The notes: generated by a model not told the origin, from the letters alone. A DNA stretch of 42,268 bases from Prolixibacteraceae bacterium UBA6029 (GCA_002429385.1 DIZL01000014.1:1-42268); one strand, 5' to 3'. Positions 1 through 8,242 are shown, counted from the stretch's first letter. Program-made: numbers and translations.

Positions 1-75
1 GATTTTCAAATCCATCTTTTAACATTTGGTTCAGTTTGCCCCGGAATGGTGATTCAGTTTGCTCCGGAATTTTCA
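1..75. mobile_element. Probable terminal repeats of an IS21-family element (partial, runs off the left edge)
   Basis: Two copies of an 18-bp direct repeat with one mismatch lie here: TTCAGTTTGCCCCGGAAT at 31-48 and TTCAGTTTGCTCCGGAAT at 54-71, 23 bp apart. Repeats of this form (TTCA-TTTG-CCGGAAT spaced about 23-25 bp) are typical of the multiple terminal repeats of IS21-family elements in Bacteroidota; this is recalled family knowledge, not a database match. The element would end near the CA at 74-75, and Argonaute-like coding sequence follows at once. No istA or istB is visible because the window begins here. Confidence 0.55.
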
Positions 76-1664
76 ATATTGATACCCGTGTGTTTAAATG
101 GTTTGTCAGAGATGGCGAATTGATTCATCATAAAGCCTTACCTGCGGATGCAAATAATTATCTTTCGGAATACTATCCCGTATTAAACCCGGAGTTAAAT
201 CATGCACTCGGTTTTCCGCCCATTCAACCAAAGATAACTGACACCAAATACAAGGATTATTTTGTTGCCATCAATCAGCTGCTAACCAAATACCTGAACA
301 CTCCTGAATTTCTGGCTATAATACCTCATTCGAAGCAATGGCATATGCTGGAAGAGGAGGCAGTCTGTTCAACATCGCAAGGGTCCAACCTTTTAAAATT
401 TGGACTTGGCACACATACTGATCCTTATGAGGGATTAAAAGCCTATAAACCCTGCGTCCCGGTTCCCGAAGGACACTACAAATTCTTTATCATCTGTCAC
501 GAATCGGATAAAGATACGGCAAAACTCTTCAACAGATATTCACAAAAAAAAGAAGGCTTTATCAATTTTAAACAGTTTCTATCGTTGCCCATTGTTTACG
601 ACCACAATATGCATATCTTATTTAAAGACATGCTTAACCCCTTACCCGAAATAGAAGCTAAACTCTCTATTACAGAATTACATCCTGACACCCATTACCT
701 GGCAATTTTCATTAGTCCATACAATAAGTTTGAAGCTGACCCGGCAAAAAAGAAGATTTATTACGACGTGAAACGTTTACTGCTGGACTATAAAATAAGT
801 TCACAGGTCATTTACAATCAGAATATAAATAGCGAAAATTTCAAATATAGCGTATGCAACATCGCTGTAGCAGTTTTGGCAAAGCTGGGCGGAATCCCCT
901 GGCGTTTAGATCGGGAATTAAACGACGAACTCATTGTGGGTATTGGTGCATTTAGAACTAAAAAATTCAACCGCAGGTATATAGGCAGCACCTTTTGTTT
1001 TTCGAATGACGGGGATTTTAAAGGGTTTGACTCATTCCCGGCTGACAATACTTTTCTACTCGCAGGTGAGATTCGAAAAGCGGTGGAGAAATACCGTCAG
1101 CCCAACAAGAAAGCTAAAAGGATCATCATTCATTTTTACAAAAGGATGAGTAAAAAAGAGATCGATCCGATCATCAAACAGCTCCGTGCCATAAAACACG
1201 ATATTCCGGTTATTATAATCACGGTGAACAAAACTGCATCACGCGATATGGTTCTCTTCGAGTCTGATTATGCCTTTAAAATGCCTTATAGCGGCACATA
1301 TGTTTCAACGGGTAATGATAATTATATACTCTGCAACAATGTCCGTTATAAGCCGGTAATGAATGGGGAGGCCGGTTTAACGACTAATGGAGTTGAATCC
1401 GTGGCGCCTGAAAAGGAATTAAAATCTTATCCGTTGCCAATTAAACTTCATATACAGTCGACAGACCCCGGAATACTCGCAGATCCTGAACAAATAAAAT
1501 TATTCATCGATCAGGTGTATCAGTTCAGCCGGATGTACTGGAAGTCCGTCTCGCCCCAAAGTATGCCCGTCACCACCAAATACCCTGAACTGGTTGCCCA
1601 GGCATTTCCTCACTTTAAAAATGGCATCCCCCCGTTTGGAAAGAATAATATGTGGTTTTTGTAG
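36..1664 (+). CDS. Prokaryotic Argonaute, MID-PIWI part, catalytically inactive and probably 5'-truncated
   Basis: The protein carries a MID domain (about residues 145-290) and a PIWI domain (about 298-542). The MID 5'-phosphate pocket looks intact: Tyr243/Lys246, Gln257 and Lys283, the last within AVLAKLGGIPW, an Argonaute hallmark. The C terminus ends in Phe-Leu, as many Argonautes do. The PIWI catalytic positions are lost: the usual VGID is VGIG (Gly304), the third acidic site reads IHFYK, and the last reads PVTTKYPEL. It should therefore bind a guide but not cut, as short and long-B pAgos do. A motif typical just before MID, LKFGLGTHTDPYEGL, is at 120-134. The frame is open to the left edge, and the first dozen or so codons from the TTG at 36 fall inside the IS21-like repeat, so the native N terminus (N/PAZ region or fused effector) is outside the window or lost. 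No partner effector is visible downstream. Confidence 0.8.
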   Translation: MPRNGDSVCSGIFNIDTRVFKWFVRDGELIHHKALPADANNYLSEYYPVLNPELNHALGFPPIQPKITDTKYKDYFVAINQLLTKYLNTPEFLAIIPHSKQWHMLEEEAVCSTSQGSNLLKFGLGTHTDPYEGLKAYKPCVPVPEGHYKFFIICHESDKDTAKLFNRYSQKKEGFINFKQFLSLPIVYDHNMHILFKDMLNPLPEIEAKLSITELHPDTHYLAIFISPYNKFEADPAKKKIYYDVKRLLLDYKISSQVIYNQNINSENFKYSVCNIAVAVLAKLGGIPWRLDRELNDELIVGIGAFRTKKFNRRYIGSTFCFSNDGDFKGFDSFPADNTFLLAGEIRKAVEKYRQPNKKAKRIIIHFYKRMSKKEIDPIIKQLRAIKHDIPVIIITVNKTASRDMVLFESDYAFKMPYSGTYVSTGNDNYILCNNVRYKPVMNGEAGLTTNGVESVAPEKELKSYPLPIKLHIQSTDPGILADPEQIKLFIDQVYQFSRMYWKSVSPQSMPVTTKYPELVAQAFPHFKNGIPPFGKNNMWFL

Positions 1665-1913
1665 AGAATGGTATTGGAGAATAAAAATATCATTTTTTGC
1701 AGCGTAAGGGTAAATGGAGTAAATGGAGTAAATGGAGTAAATACCAATTACACGAATTGAGACGACCGCCTGCCATCGGGCAGAAATTGCACAAATTGAG
1801 GAAGATTGCCCCGAAAATCTTCCTCAATTGAAAATTACGGCTCCCCAGCTACGCAAAAGATACCATATTAACGCATAATTAACTGATCTATTGCACGTTA
1901 AATCAATAGTACT
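1665..1913. repeat. Non-coding gap with a 9-bp tandem repeat and hairpins
   Basis: No gene is seen. A 9-bp unit, TAAATGGAG, is repeated three and a half times at 1711-1741. It is followed by one unit of the AATTACACGAATT repeat type seen again at 2761-2869. A small hairpin, CTGCC/GGCAG, is at 1770-1783. A perfect 13-bp stem (1794-1806 with 1817-1829, 10-nt loop) could end transcription of the Argonaute gene but has no clear U-tract. Confidence 0.6.
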
Positions 1914-1921
1914 TACCTTTG
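1890..1921 (+). promoter_or_regulatory. Bacteroidota-type promoter for the DUF6266 gene
   Basis: TACCTTTG at 1914-1921 matches the -7 consensus TAnnTTTG exactly. ATTG at 1890-1893, 20 bp upstream, is a near match to the -33 TTTG. Transcription would start near 1927, giving a leader of about 85 nt before the ATG at 2012. An open frame of 29 codons (1926-2015, rich in Arg) begins almost at the predicted transcription start and ends in an ATGA overlap with the DUF6266 start. Confidence 0.5.
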
Positions 1922-2011
1922 ATCTATGCAAAGACGAAGAAGGAATAACTCGCGTAAAGTCCAACCGGTATCTGAGCAAAACAGATTATTCACATTTAAA
2001 ATTTCAGTATC

Positions 2012-2653
2012 ATGAGTACCATAAAACAAGGTATCTTAGGTGGCTTCTCCGGTAAGACCGGAACAGTCATCGGTAGCAGCTGGAAAGGCATCGCTGTTAT
2101 GCGTGGAATAGCCCCCAGCATTGCACAACCCAATACAGAGGCACAGCTCAATCAAAGGGCAAAGTTCTCGGTAGTGGGCAAGTTCTTACGTCCTCTTATT
2201 CCCTTTCTGCGGATTGGGTTTAGAAGTCAGGCAGTAAAAATGTCAGGCTTCAATGCAGCCATGAAGTACAATCTGGAGTATGCCCTCTCGGGTACTTACC
2301 CAGCTTACGACATCGACTTTTCGAAAGCGCTGGTCAGCCAGGGTACCCTTCCGGGGGCTTTAAACCCTGAAGTCACCTCCTTAACGGCAGGCGAAGTAGA
2401 ATACAGCTGGGAAGATAATTCAGACGATACCAACGCCTCTGAAAACGACAAGGTCTTGCTGGTTGTATATAACCCTGTAAAGAAAAAGGCGGTTACGATA
2501 GTAGGCGGCAACACCCGCATCAGTGGCAGCCAGTCGGTCACTCTTCCTAACTCTTTCACGGGCGATGAAGTGCAGTGCTACATCTCCTTCGGAACGCCTA
2601 CACAGTCGGTTGTCTCCAACAGCGAGTTCGCAGGCGGGGTAATCGTATCGTAG
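2012..2653 (+). CDS. DUF6266 family protein
   Basis: The N terminus (GILGGFSGKTGTVIGSSWKG) and overall length of 213 residues fit the DUF6266 family, found mainly in Bacteroidota and of unknown function. After a short basic/glycine N-terminal stretch, residues 40-90 contain RAKFSVVGKFLRPLIPFLRIGF, typical of the family. The C-terminal half is predicted beta-rich and may be an immunoglobulin-like fold (inference). No signal peptide is seen. It is a single gene with its own promoter and terminator. Family members often occur in several copies per genome, but no second copy is in this window. Confidence 0.8.
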   Translation: MSTIKQGILGGFSGKTGTVIGSSWKGIAVMRGIAPSIAQPNTEAQLNQRAKFSVVGKFLRPLIPFLRIGFRSQAVKMSGFNAAMKYNLEYALSGTYPAYDIDFSKALVSQGTLPGALNPEVTSLTAGEVEYSWEDNSDDTNASENDKVLLVVYNPVKKKAVTIVGGNTRISGSQSVTLPNSFTGDEVQCYISFGTPTQSVVSNSEFAGGVIVS

Positions 2654-2678
2654 CCGGAAAAGGAAATCAACTCTCTTT

Positions 2679-2708
2679 AAAACCGCTCTCTTGATGGGGG
2701 CGGTTTTT
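2679..2708 (+). terminator. Rho-independent terminator after the DUF6266 gene
   Basis: AAAACCGC at 2679-2686 pairs with GCGGTTTT at 2700-2707, followed by more T. It lies 26 bp after the stop codon. Confidence 0.75.
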
Positions 2709-2756
2709 CAGGATTAAAAAAGTGTTCTTTGACATATTGGGAAAACACAAATTACA

Positions 2757-2869
2757 TTAACACGAATTACACGAATTAGGACGAATTACACGAATTACAC
2801 GAATTAAGACACCGGGCTGACATTGATTGTTTTAATTCGTGTAATTCGTCAAAATTCGTGTAATTCGTC
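2757..2869. repeat. Inverted array of ACGAATTAC units between convergent genes
   Basis: The left part (2761-2806) contains CACGAATTACACGAATT units on the + strand, and the right part (2831-2869) contains their reverse complement. They can fold into a long hairpin that abuts the stop codon of the S46 peptidase gene. The array sits between two convergent genes, so it may block read-through both ways. The same unit type appears once at 1746-1759. Confidence 0.7.
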
Positions 2870-5020
2870 TTATTTCGTAATTTTCATTTCGTTGAGCAGA
2901 TAACCGGCCCCACCGAATTTATCCATGATAAACAGCGTGTAGCGTATGTCAACATTGATGCAACGCTGGAGCGACGGTTCAAAGATAATGTCTCCGCTCA
3001 TCGATTCCCAGTTACCGTCAAAGGCTGTTCCAATCAGTTCTCCTTTACCATTCATCACCGGACTGCCCGAATTACCGCCGGTAATGTCATTATTGGTGAG
3101 GAAAGCCACCGGCATCCGACCATCCTTTAGGGCGTATAGACCGAAATCTTTGGCTTTGTACAGCTCTTTAAGCTTAGCGGGAACGACAAACTCCCAGTTT
3201 TTGGGATCCTCCTTCTGCATCACCCCGTCCAGCGTAGTCACATAATCGTAAATCACACCGTCTTTTGGGGAGTAGTTCATTACTTTTCCGTAGGTCAGCC
3301 TCATGGTGAAGTTCGCATCGGGGTAGATGGCCTGTCCCGCTTTCATCTCCAGCATCCCTGCAATATACTGTTTTTGTCCTTTTGCATACAGGGTACGATA
3401 CTGTTCAATTTCTTTAGTGTATTTCAGCATGGCGTCTGAGATATTCTTTCCTGTCACGAAGGCAGGATCTTTTTCCAGTTCCTTTTTATCACCGGCCAGG
3501 GCTGCTTTGAGTTTCTCTTCGGAAGCAAAGACCGATTGGCTGTACATTGCTTCGACGAATGCATCTATACTGCCCTGATAGTTCGCATCAATTGTTTTAT
3601 AGAAATCAGGAAGATCGGCTGCCGGCACTTTCTCTTTGAAAAGTGTAATCATGGCTTTTGCAACCTTCTTGTCGGTACTGAAATTATAATCCTTGAAGTA
3701 ATCGGCCGGAGTGATTGAATTAGTTCTGCCGCCTCTTCCTTCACTGGCATCTCCTTCAGCTTTGGGGCCAAAACGCAGTGCAGCAGAGGTCAGTTCAATC
3801 GAATTAAGAGACTCGGTGTAATATCTCAGGGTAAACTGTAGCCTGGCCCTTCCGTCAATAGCCGACTTCACATCAGTCAATGCCTGGCCATACTTTGCAA
3901 TCCGGGCAGGGTCAGCCGATACCCACCCGGTGAAGGTCTTTTCTTCAGCAGCCCTCCGATCGTAGACTTTCAGCTTGGCAAAAGTCTCGTTCATGCCAAT
4001 CGCTTTTTTCCATGAATTGGAGGATCCTGCATATTTATTGGAATATTGCAGCCTTACTTTGGGATCGGCCACCATATCGGTCATTAATACATTCTGACGA
4101 ATTCCCCTAACCAAAATGGTAATGGCATTGTTGATTTCGCTGGTCTCCTTCACTTCATAAGAGGTCATGAAACGGTTGGTTCTTCCCGGATAACCGAGGA
4201 TCATCGCCGGATCGTTCTGTTTTTCTCCTTTAAGCGAAATGGTCAGGAACCTTTTGGGCTGATAAGGAATGTTGCCGGACGAATACTCTGAGGGATTATT
4301 GTCTTTATCGGCATAAATACGAAACATACTGAAATCACCGGTGTGACGCGGCCACATCCAGTTGTCGGTATCTGCTCCAAATTTACCAATGGAAGATGGT
4401 GGTGCACCTACAAAACGAATGTCGTTGTATGTTTTGGAGATAATCAGATAATATTGGTTTCCTCCAAAGAAAGAAACCACCCGGCCCTTAAGGTATTTGT
4501 TCTGCCCGACTGCCTTGGAAGCCAGCTGATCGGATACAGTTTTTAAAGCAACATCTTTAGCCTTGGGATCGGTCAAAGTCCCTAAAGCCACGGTTACTTC
4601 TTTGGAGACATCTTCAAACCGATCGAGAAAAGTGACAGTCAACCCTTTGACCGGTAGTTCTTCCTGCCGGTTCATGGCCCAGAACCCGTTGAGCAGGTAA
4701 TCGTGGTCAACAGTACTCAATTTCTGTATAGACCCGTAACCGCAATGGTGGTTGGTCAAAACCAGCCCGTCTTTGGATATTATTTCTGCCGTGCAGCCAC
4801 CGCCAAATTGAAGAACTGCATCTTTTAAACTTGACTTATTGATGTCGTAAATGTCTTTGGCCGAGAGTTTAAAGCCCATCTTTGACATTTCTTTACTATT
4901 CAGTTTTTGAATCAGTGGCAGCATCCACATCCCTTCGTCGGCCCGTAGAGAGTTTACTGACAAAATGAGGACTGAAAGACATATCAGTCCGGCTTTTTTA
5001 ATGTTCATCATGGTTAGCAT
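2870..5020 (-). CDS. Secreted S46 family dipeptidyl-peptidase, DPP7-like
   Basis: Full-length S46 serine peptidase (716 residues). These enzymes release dipeptides from the N terminus of oligopeptides in the periplasm of asaccharolytic Bacteroidota. A hydrophobic signal peptide spans residues 6-27, ending in LRADEG. The chymotrypsin-like catalytic centre is visible: TNHHC (His92), an Asp in the segment around TDNWMWPRHTGDFS, and GGNSGSPV with nucleophile Ser651. The residue 18 positions after this Ser is Gly669 (FDGNWE). In characterised enzymes Gly here goes with DPP7 (hydrophobic P1) and Arg with DPP11 (Asp/Glu P1), so a DPP7-type specificity is inferred. The start may be the Met codons at 5011 or 5008, which give a tighter signal peptide. 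The gene is alone and divergent from the hydrolase gene at 5236. Confidence 0.92.
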   Translation of the reverse strand: MLTMMNIKKAGLICLSVLILSVNSLRADEGMWMLPLIQKLNSKEMSKMGFKLSAKDIYDINKSSLKDAVLQFGGGCTAEIISKDGLVLTNHHCGYGSIQKLSTVDHDYLLNGFWAMNRQEELPVKGLTVTFLDRFEDVSKEVTVALGTLTDPKAKDVALKTVSDQLASKAVGQNKYLKGRVVSFFGGNQYYLIISKTYNDIRFVGAPPSSIGKFGADTDNWMWPRHTGDFSMFRIYADKDNNPSEYSSGNIPYQPKRFLTISLKGEKQNDPAMILGYPGRTNRFMTSYEVKETSEINNAITILVRGIRQNVLMTDMVADPKVRLQYSNKYAGSSNSWKKAIGMNETFAKLKVYDRRAAEEKTFTGWVSADPARIAKYGQALTDVKSAIDGRARLQFTLRYYTESLNSIELTSAALRFGPKAEGDASEGRGGRTNSITPADYFKDYNFSTDKKVAKAMITLFKEKVPAADLPDFYKTIDANYQGSIDAFVEAMYSQSVFASEEKLKAALAGDKKELEKDPAFVTGKNISDAMLKYTKEIEQYRTLYAKGQKQYIAGMLEMKAGQAIYPDANFTMRLTYGKVMNYSPKDGVIYDYVTTLDGVMQKEDPKNWEFVVPAKLKELYKAKDFGLYALKDGRMPVAFLTNNDITGGNSGSPVMNGKGELIGTAFDGNWESMSGDIIFEPSLQRCINVDIRYTLFIMDKFGGAGYLLNEMKITK

Positions 5021-5235
5021 CTATTTTGGTATTTTACAAGGATAATATATCTGACAATAGTAGCAAAAAAGTGCAGAGATAAAAATGAGATTTTCAATCT
5101 TTATCAGTGTTGTATAACTGCACCAGGTACCCGGGTTTCAAGCCAGAGTTTGATACAAATTCAATTCATTGGCCATCTGCAAAGAGAATTGATTTCTTTT
5201 GCTGATCTTTGAAACATCAACTTAATGCACAGCTC

Positions 5236-6528
5236 ATGCCTACATTTCGTACTGCACGGATAGTCCTGTTTGCCTTCTTTTTTTCTTGTTCAGTATTTGA
5301 CAGCCTTCCTGTTTATTCTGCTGAAAAACAGAACGAATTGAACCAAACAGACCGGTGTCAGAACCATCCGGCCCATACTTATCAGGTGTTTGTTCCATCG
5401 GTGGACATCTCTTGCCGCAAACTGCCGCTTATGGTTGTGATCGATCCGCATGGCGACGGAAAGCTGGCCATCCGACAGTTTAAAGAGGCGGCACAAACCT
5501 ATTCGGTGGTTCTTATAGCTTCAAATCAGATTAAAAACAATGTCTCTGGTTATCTTCAGTTGCTTGACGAGTTGATTGCAGATGCCAAAAGCAAATATCC
5601 TGTGGGTAACACCCTTTATCTGGGAGGTTTCTCCGGCGGGGCGCGAATGTCTCTCGATTATGCGATGAGCCGACATACCAGTGGAGTTATTGCCTGTGGC
5701 GCTCTTGCTGATCCTGAACAGATCAAAGCTATCCCTTGCCCGGTAATAGCCATTGTGGGGATGGATGATTTTAATTTTATAGAAGCGGCCCAATACATCA
5801 TCAAACCATCCGATATTCCACAAAATCTATCTATTGTAACTACCAATGCCTCGCATTCATGGCCCGAACCAGGCTTACTGGCCCAGGCGACCGGCTATTT
5901 GCGCTTGTCATCGGGTGGAAATGATCCCTGCCTCGATACCAGCATCCTTCTCAAGACCTATATTGCTGAACAAACCTCCCGGCTGAATCAATTTTCACAA
6001 TCAAAAGATGAACTGAAAGCCATGTTGCTGGCCCGAAACCTTTCCATTTCAAAGACCTTCGAATCGCCGGGTTCGTTTCGTTCACGCTATGAGAAGCTGA
6101 TAAAACAGGCATCATTCGTTCAGCAACGCGATAACCTGGTCAGGAATCTCCAATTGGAAGCATCCATTCGTGATCAATATTACAAAGCGCTTCTGGAAAA
6201 AGATTCGGTCTGGTGGAGGAAGGAAATCCTTATTTTGAATACGAAACTTACTTCGGAAAAAGATCCGCAAAGGAACCTGGTTTACCACCGTATCAAAGGA
6301 TTTCTGGGCGTTGCCTGCTATTCAATGTGCAGTCGTGCCGGCAGTCTGAAAGAGGCACACACCCTGGAACGAATTGTTCCTGTCTATCGGTTACTGGAAC
6401 CCGACAACCCCGATCAACTTTACTATACCGCGGTTCTGGCACATCTGAAAAAGAACCCTTCACGGGAGAAATATTATCTGGAAAAGGCAAAGGAGAAAGG
6501 CTATCAGGGTTCACTTTCGATCCCATAA
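5236..6528 (+). CDS. Secreted alpha/beta-hydrolase (dienelactone hydrolase/esterase-like) with helical C-terminal domain
   Basis: A signal peptide (MPTFRTARIVLFAFFFSCS) precedes an alpha/beta-hydrolase core. PLMVVIDPHGDG is an oxyanion-hole-like strand, YLGGFSGGARMS is the nucleophile elbow with Ser in GFSGG, CPVIAIVGMDDFNF has the acid-strand form, and ASHSWPEP supplies the catalytic His. The C-terminal 200 residues are helical and end in TPR-like segments (around LYYTAVLAHLKKNPSREKYYLEKA). The substrate cannot be read from the sequence. I chose the ATG at 5236 over the TTG at 5209 because the signal peptide starts there. Confidence 0.75.
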   Translation: MPTFRTARIVLFAFFFSCSVFDSLPVYSAEKQNELNQTDRCQNHPAHTYQVFVPSVDISCRKLPLMVVIDPHGDGKLAIRQFKEAAQTYSVVLIASNQIKNNVSGYLQLLDELIADAKSKYPVGNTLYLGGFSGGARMSLDYAMSRHTSGVIACGALADPEQIKAIPCPVIAIVGMDDFNFIEAAQYIIKPSDIPQNLSIVTTNASHSWPEPGLLAQATGYLRLSSGGNDPCLDTSILLKTYIAEQTSRLNQFSQSKDELKAMLLARNLSISKTFESPGSFRSRYEKLIKQASFVQQRDNLVRNLQLEASIRDQYYKALLEKDSVWWRKEILILNTKLTSEKDPQRNLVYHRIKGFLGVACYSMCSRAGSLKEAHTLERIVPVYRLLEPDNPDQLYYTAVLAHLKKNPSREKYYLEKAKEKGYQGSLSIP

Positions 6529-6642
6529 TGCGGATATTAAAAATGTGCTTAATCCTTTCTCTGATCATTCAAAAATCATTACCTTCAATGATTCATTCAG
6601 TACCATTGAAATTAAGAAATTAACCCGTAAAAAATTAACACC

Positions 6643-7620
6643 ATGAATCCATTTACAATCCGAGAATTTGCTTCTTCTTTTCAAAAAAGCAGGATATTAT
6701 TAAGCGCTTTTGAGCTGGATATCTTTACTGCTATTGAAGAAACAGGAACACCAAGCCATCAGATTGCAGCCAATTTGCATTTAGATGAACATGCCTGCGA
6801 ACGCCTGCTGAATGCCTTGGTGTCTTTGGGCTTTCTTACCAAACAAGACCAATTGTTCTTGAATACGGCCGTGAGTTTTAACTTTTTGTCAAAAAACAGC
6901 GCAAATTACTTAGGCGGACTGATGCATACCAATCATCTCTGGAATACCTGGAGCCATCTTACACAGGTCGTAAAATCAGGCGCTTCTGCCCAACCTGCTG
7001 AAATTAATGCAAGAGGCGATGACTGGCTCGTTTCGTTCATCACGGCGATGCACGACAGGGCGATCAAGCAGGCCCCGCAGCAACTGGCCAATATAGACTT
7101 AACCGGGATCAATTCACTGTTGGATATTGGCGGCGGTTCAGGAGCTTTCTCCATGGAATTTGTAAACAGGAAACCTACTCTTGAAGCAACTGTTTTCGAT
7201 TTGCCCAATGTAGTACCTATTACAGAAAGTTTTATAGCCAAAGAAGGCTTTGCCAATAAGATCAAGACATATACCGGCGATTATACCACTGATGAATTAC
7301 CCGGGGGATTCGATCTTGTATTCCTGTCAGCCATAATTCACAGCAATTCGCTGGAAGTTAATCAGCAATTAATAAAGAAGTGCTATGGCGCAGTAAACAA
7401 AGGCGGTAAGATTATTATTCAGGACTGGATCATGAACAACGAGCGAACACAGCCCACAGCAGGAGCTATTTTTGCCATAAATATGCTGGTTGGCACTGAA
7501 GCTGGTGATTGCTTTACAGAACAGGAAGTCACCGGTATGTTAGCTGTTGCAGGATTTTCAAACATATCAAGAATAGAATTCGATTCTGGTTTAAGTCAGG
7601 TTACGGCGCAGAAGCATTAA
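6643..7620 (+). CDS. SAM-dependent O-methyltransferase (winged-helix dimerisation plus class I methyltransferase domain)
   Basis: 325 residues with the two-part build of plant/bacterial small-molecule O-methyltransferases. An N-terminal winged-helix dimerisation region (residues 10-85: ELDIFTAIEETGTPSHQIAA...ERLLNALVSLGFL) is followed by a Rossmann methyltransferase domain. SAM-binding motif I is LLDIGGGSGAFS, the acidic end of strand 2 is in TVFDLPNV, and the post-motif strand is GFDLVFLSAIIHS. The usual catalytic His region is IIHSNSLE. The substrate is unknown. The ATG follows an A-rich leader without a Shine-Dalgarno sequence. It stands alone, 114 bp after the hydrolase gene. Confidence 0.85.
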   Translation: MNPFTIREFASSFQKSRILLSAFELDIFTAIEETGTPSHQIAANLHLDEHACERLLNALVSLGFLTKQDQLFLNTAVSFNFLSKNSANYLGGLMHTNHLWNTWSHLTQVVKSGASAQPAEINARGDDWLVSFITAMHDRAIKQAPQQLANIDLTGINSLLDIGGGSGAFSMEFVNRKPTLEATVFDLPNVVPITESFIAKEGFANKIKTYTGDYTTDELPGGFDLVFLSAIIHSNSLEVNQQLIKKCYGAVNKGGKIIIQDWIMNNERTQPTAGAIFAINMLVGTEAGDCFTEQEVTGMLAVAGFSNISRIEFDSGLSQVTAQKH

Positions 7621-7785
7621 ACCTGGAATAGTTTTAAAAGGGTAATCTGGAATGGTTCTATAGTGGAAAATAACAGCACAAAATGCCATCTTACTGGAAA
7701 ATAATGCTCATTTTGCTCCGTATTTGAATTATACTGGAAAATAGTTGATGATTCGCTCCCGACAATTCAACGTACAGTGGGAAAT
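7621..7785. repeat. Irregularly spaced CTGGAAAATA repeats
   Basis: The motif ACTGGAAAATA or a close variant recurs at about 7622, 7647, 7662, 7692, 7732 and 7776 on the + strand, at spacings of 15-45 bp. There is no obvious hairpin. The repeats lie between the methyltransferase gene and the small exported protein. Their meaning is unknown. Confidence 0.4.
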
Positions 7786-7918
7786 TACATCCTCATTTCA
7801 GTCCTTATTTATTCCTGAATTATTTCATGTATTGGATATATTCAATTATCTATGCTGTGATTTTCGATGCAAGAGAATCCTAAGAATTTTATCCCCAATT
7901 ATCGTAGCAAAGGAGAAA

Positions 7919-8242
7919 ATGAAAACAATCTTTTTAATGTTCATTGCGCTGACCGTTCCATTCCTGTGTATGGCAGATCCAATGGCTACAGCCAGTATGG
8001 CAATCGACAAGGGGATTCAGGATCATTCCTGGACCGTATTAACCTTTCATACTTTAGAGGGCGATAAAAGTTGTGGTTATACCGTCACCGATCAGCAATA
8101 CCTGGAAATACTGGATCATCTAAAGAGTAAACGAAAGGATGTCTGGGTGGCCCCAGTCATTGATATTCTGAACTATATCATACAGCATACTCCTGCTATA
8201 AACTGGGGAAGCACTATCAACGAAGATGGTTCCCCAAAGTAA
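7919..8242 (+). CDS. Small exported protein resembling the C-terminal tail of polysaccharide deacetylases
   Basis: 107 residues. The ATG at 7919 has a good Shine-Dalgarno sequence (AAAGGAG, 7909-7915) and begins a signal peptide, MKTIFLMFIALTVPFLCMA, so the 58 codons upstream in the same frame are unlikely to be used. The mature part (AIDKGIQDHSWTVLTFHTLE...VWVAPVIDILNYI) resembles the last strand and helix region of NodB/CE4 deacetylases, where a His in the 'TFHTL' position and the 'VWVAPV' strand occur. The metal-binding Asp and His-His motifs of the catalytic core are absent. It is either a decayed remnant that kept a signal peptide or a stand-alone small protein; the intact Shine-Dalgarno sequence and frame favour expression. 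Confidence 0.5.
   Translation: MKTIFLMFIALTVPFLCMADPMATASMAIDKGIQDHSWTVLTFHTLEGDKSCGYTVTDQQYLEILDHLKSKRKDVWVAPVIDILNYIIQHTPAINWGSTINEDGSPK

Noticed and set aside
36..5020. A multi-gene defence island around the Argonaute gene
   Set aside because: The next genes are DUF6266 and a peptidase with their own signals; no effector, nuclease or methylase is present downstream.
2870..5020. DPP11 (Asp/Glu-specific) assignment for the S46 peptidase
   Set aside because: The discriminating position carries Gly (FDGNWE), not Arg.
6213..6623. A 136-codon frame overlapping the end of the secreted hydrolase
   Set aside because: It is in another frame of a gene with a continuous conserved-looking protein and has no start signal or domain.
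7745..7918. N-terminal extension of the small exported protein
   Set aside because: The internal ATG at 7919 has both the Shine-Dalgarno sequence and the signal peptide; the upstream part resembles nothing and overlaps the word repeats.
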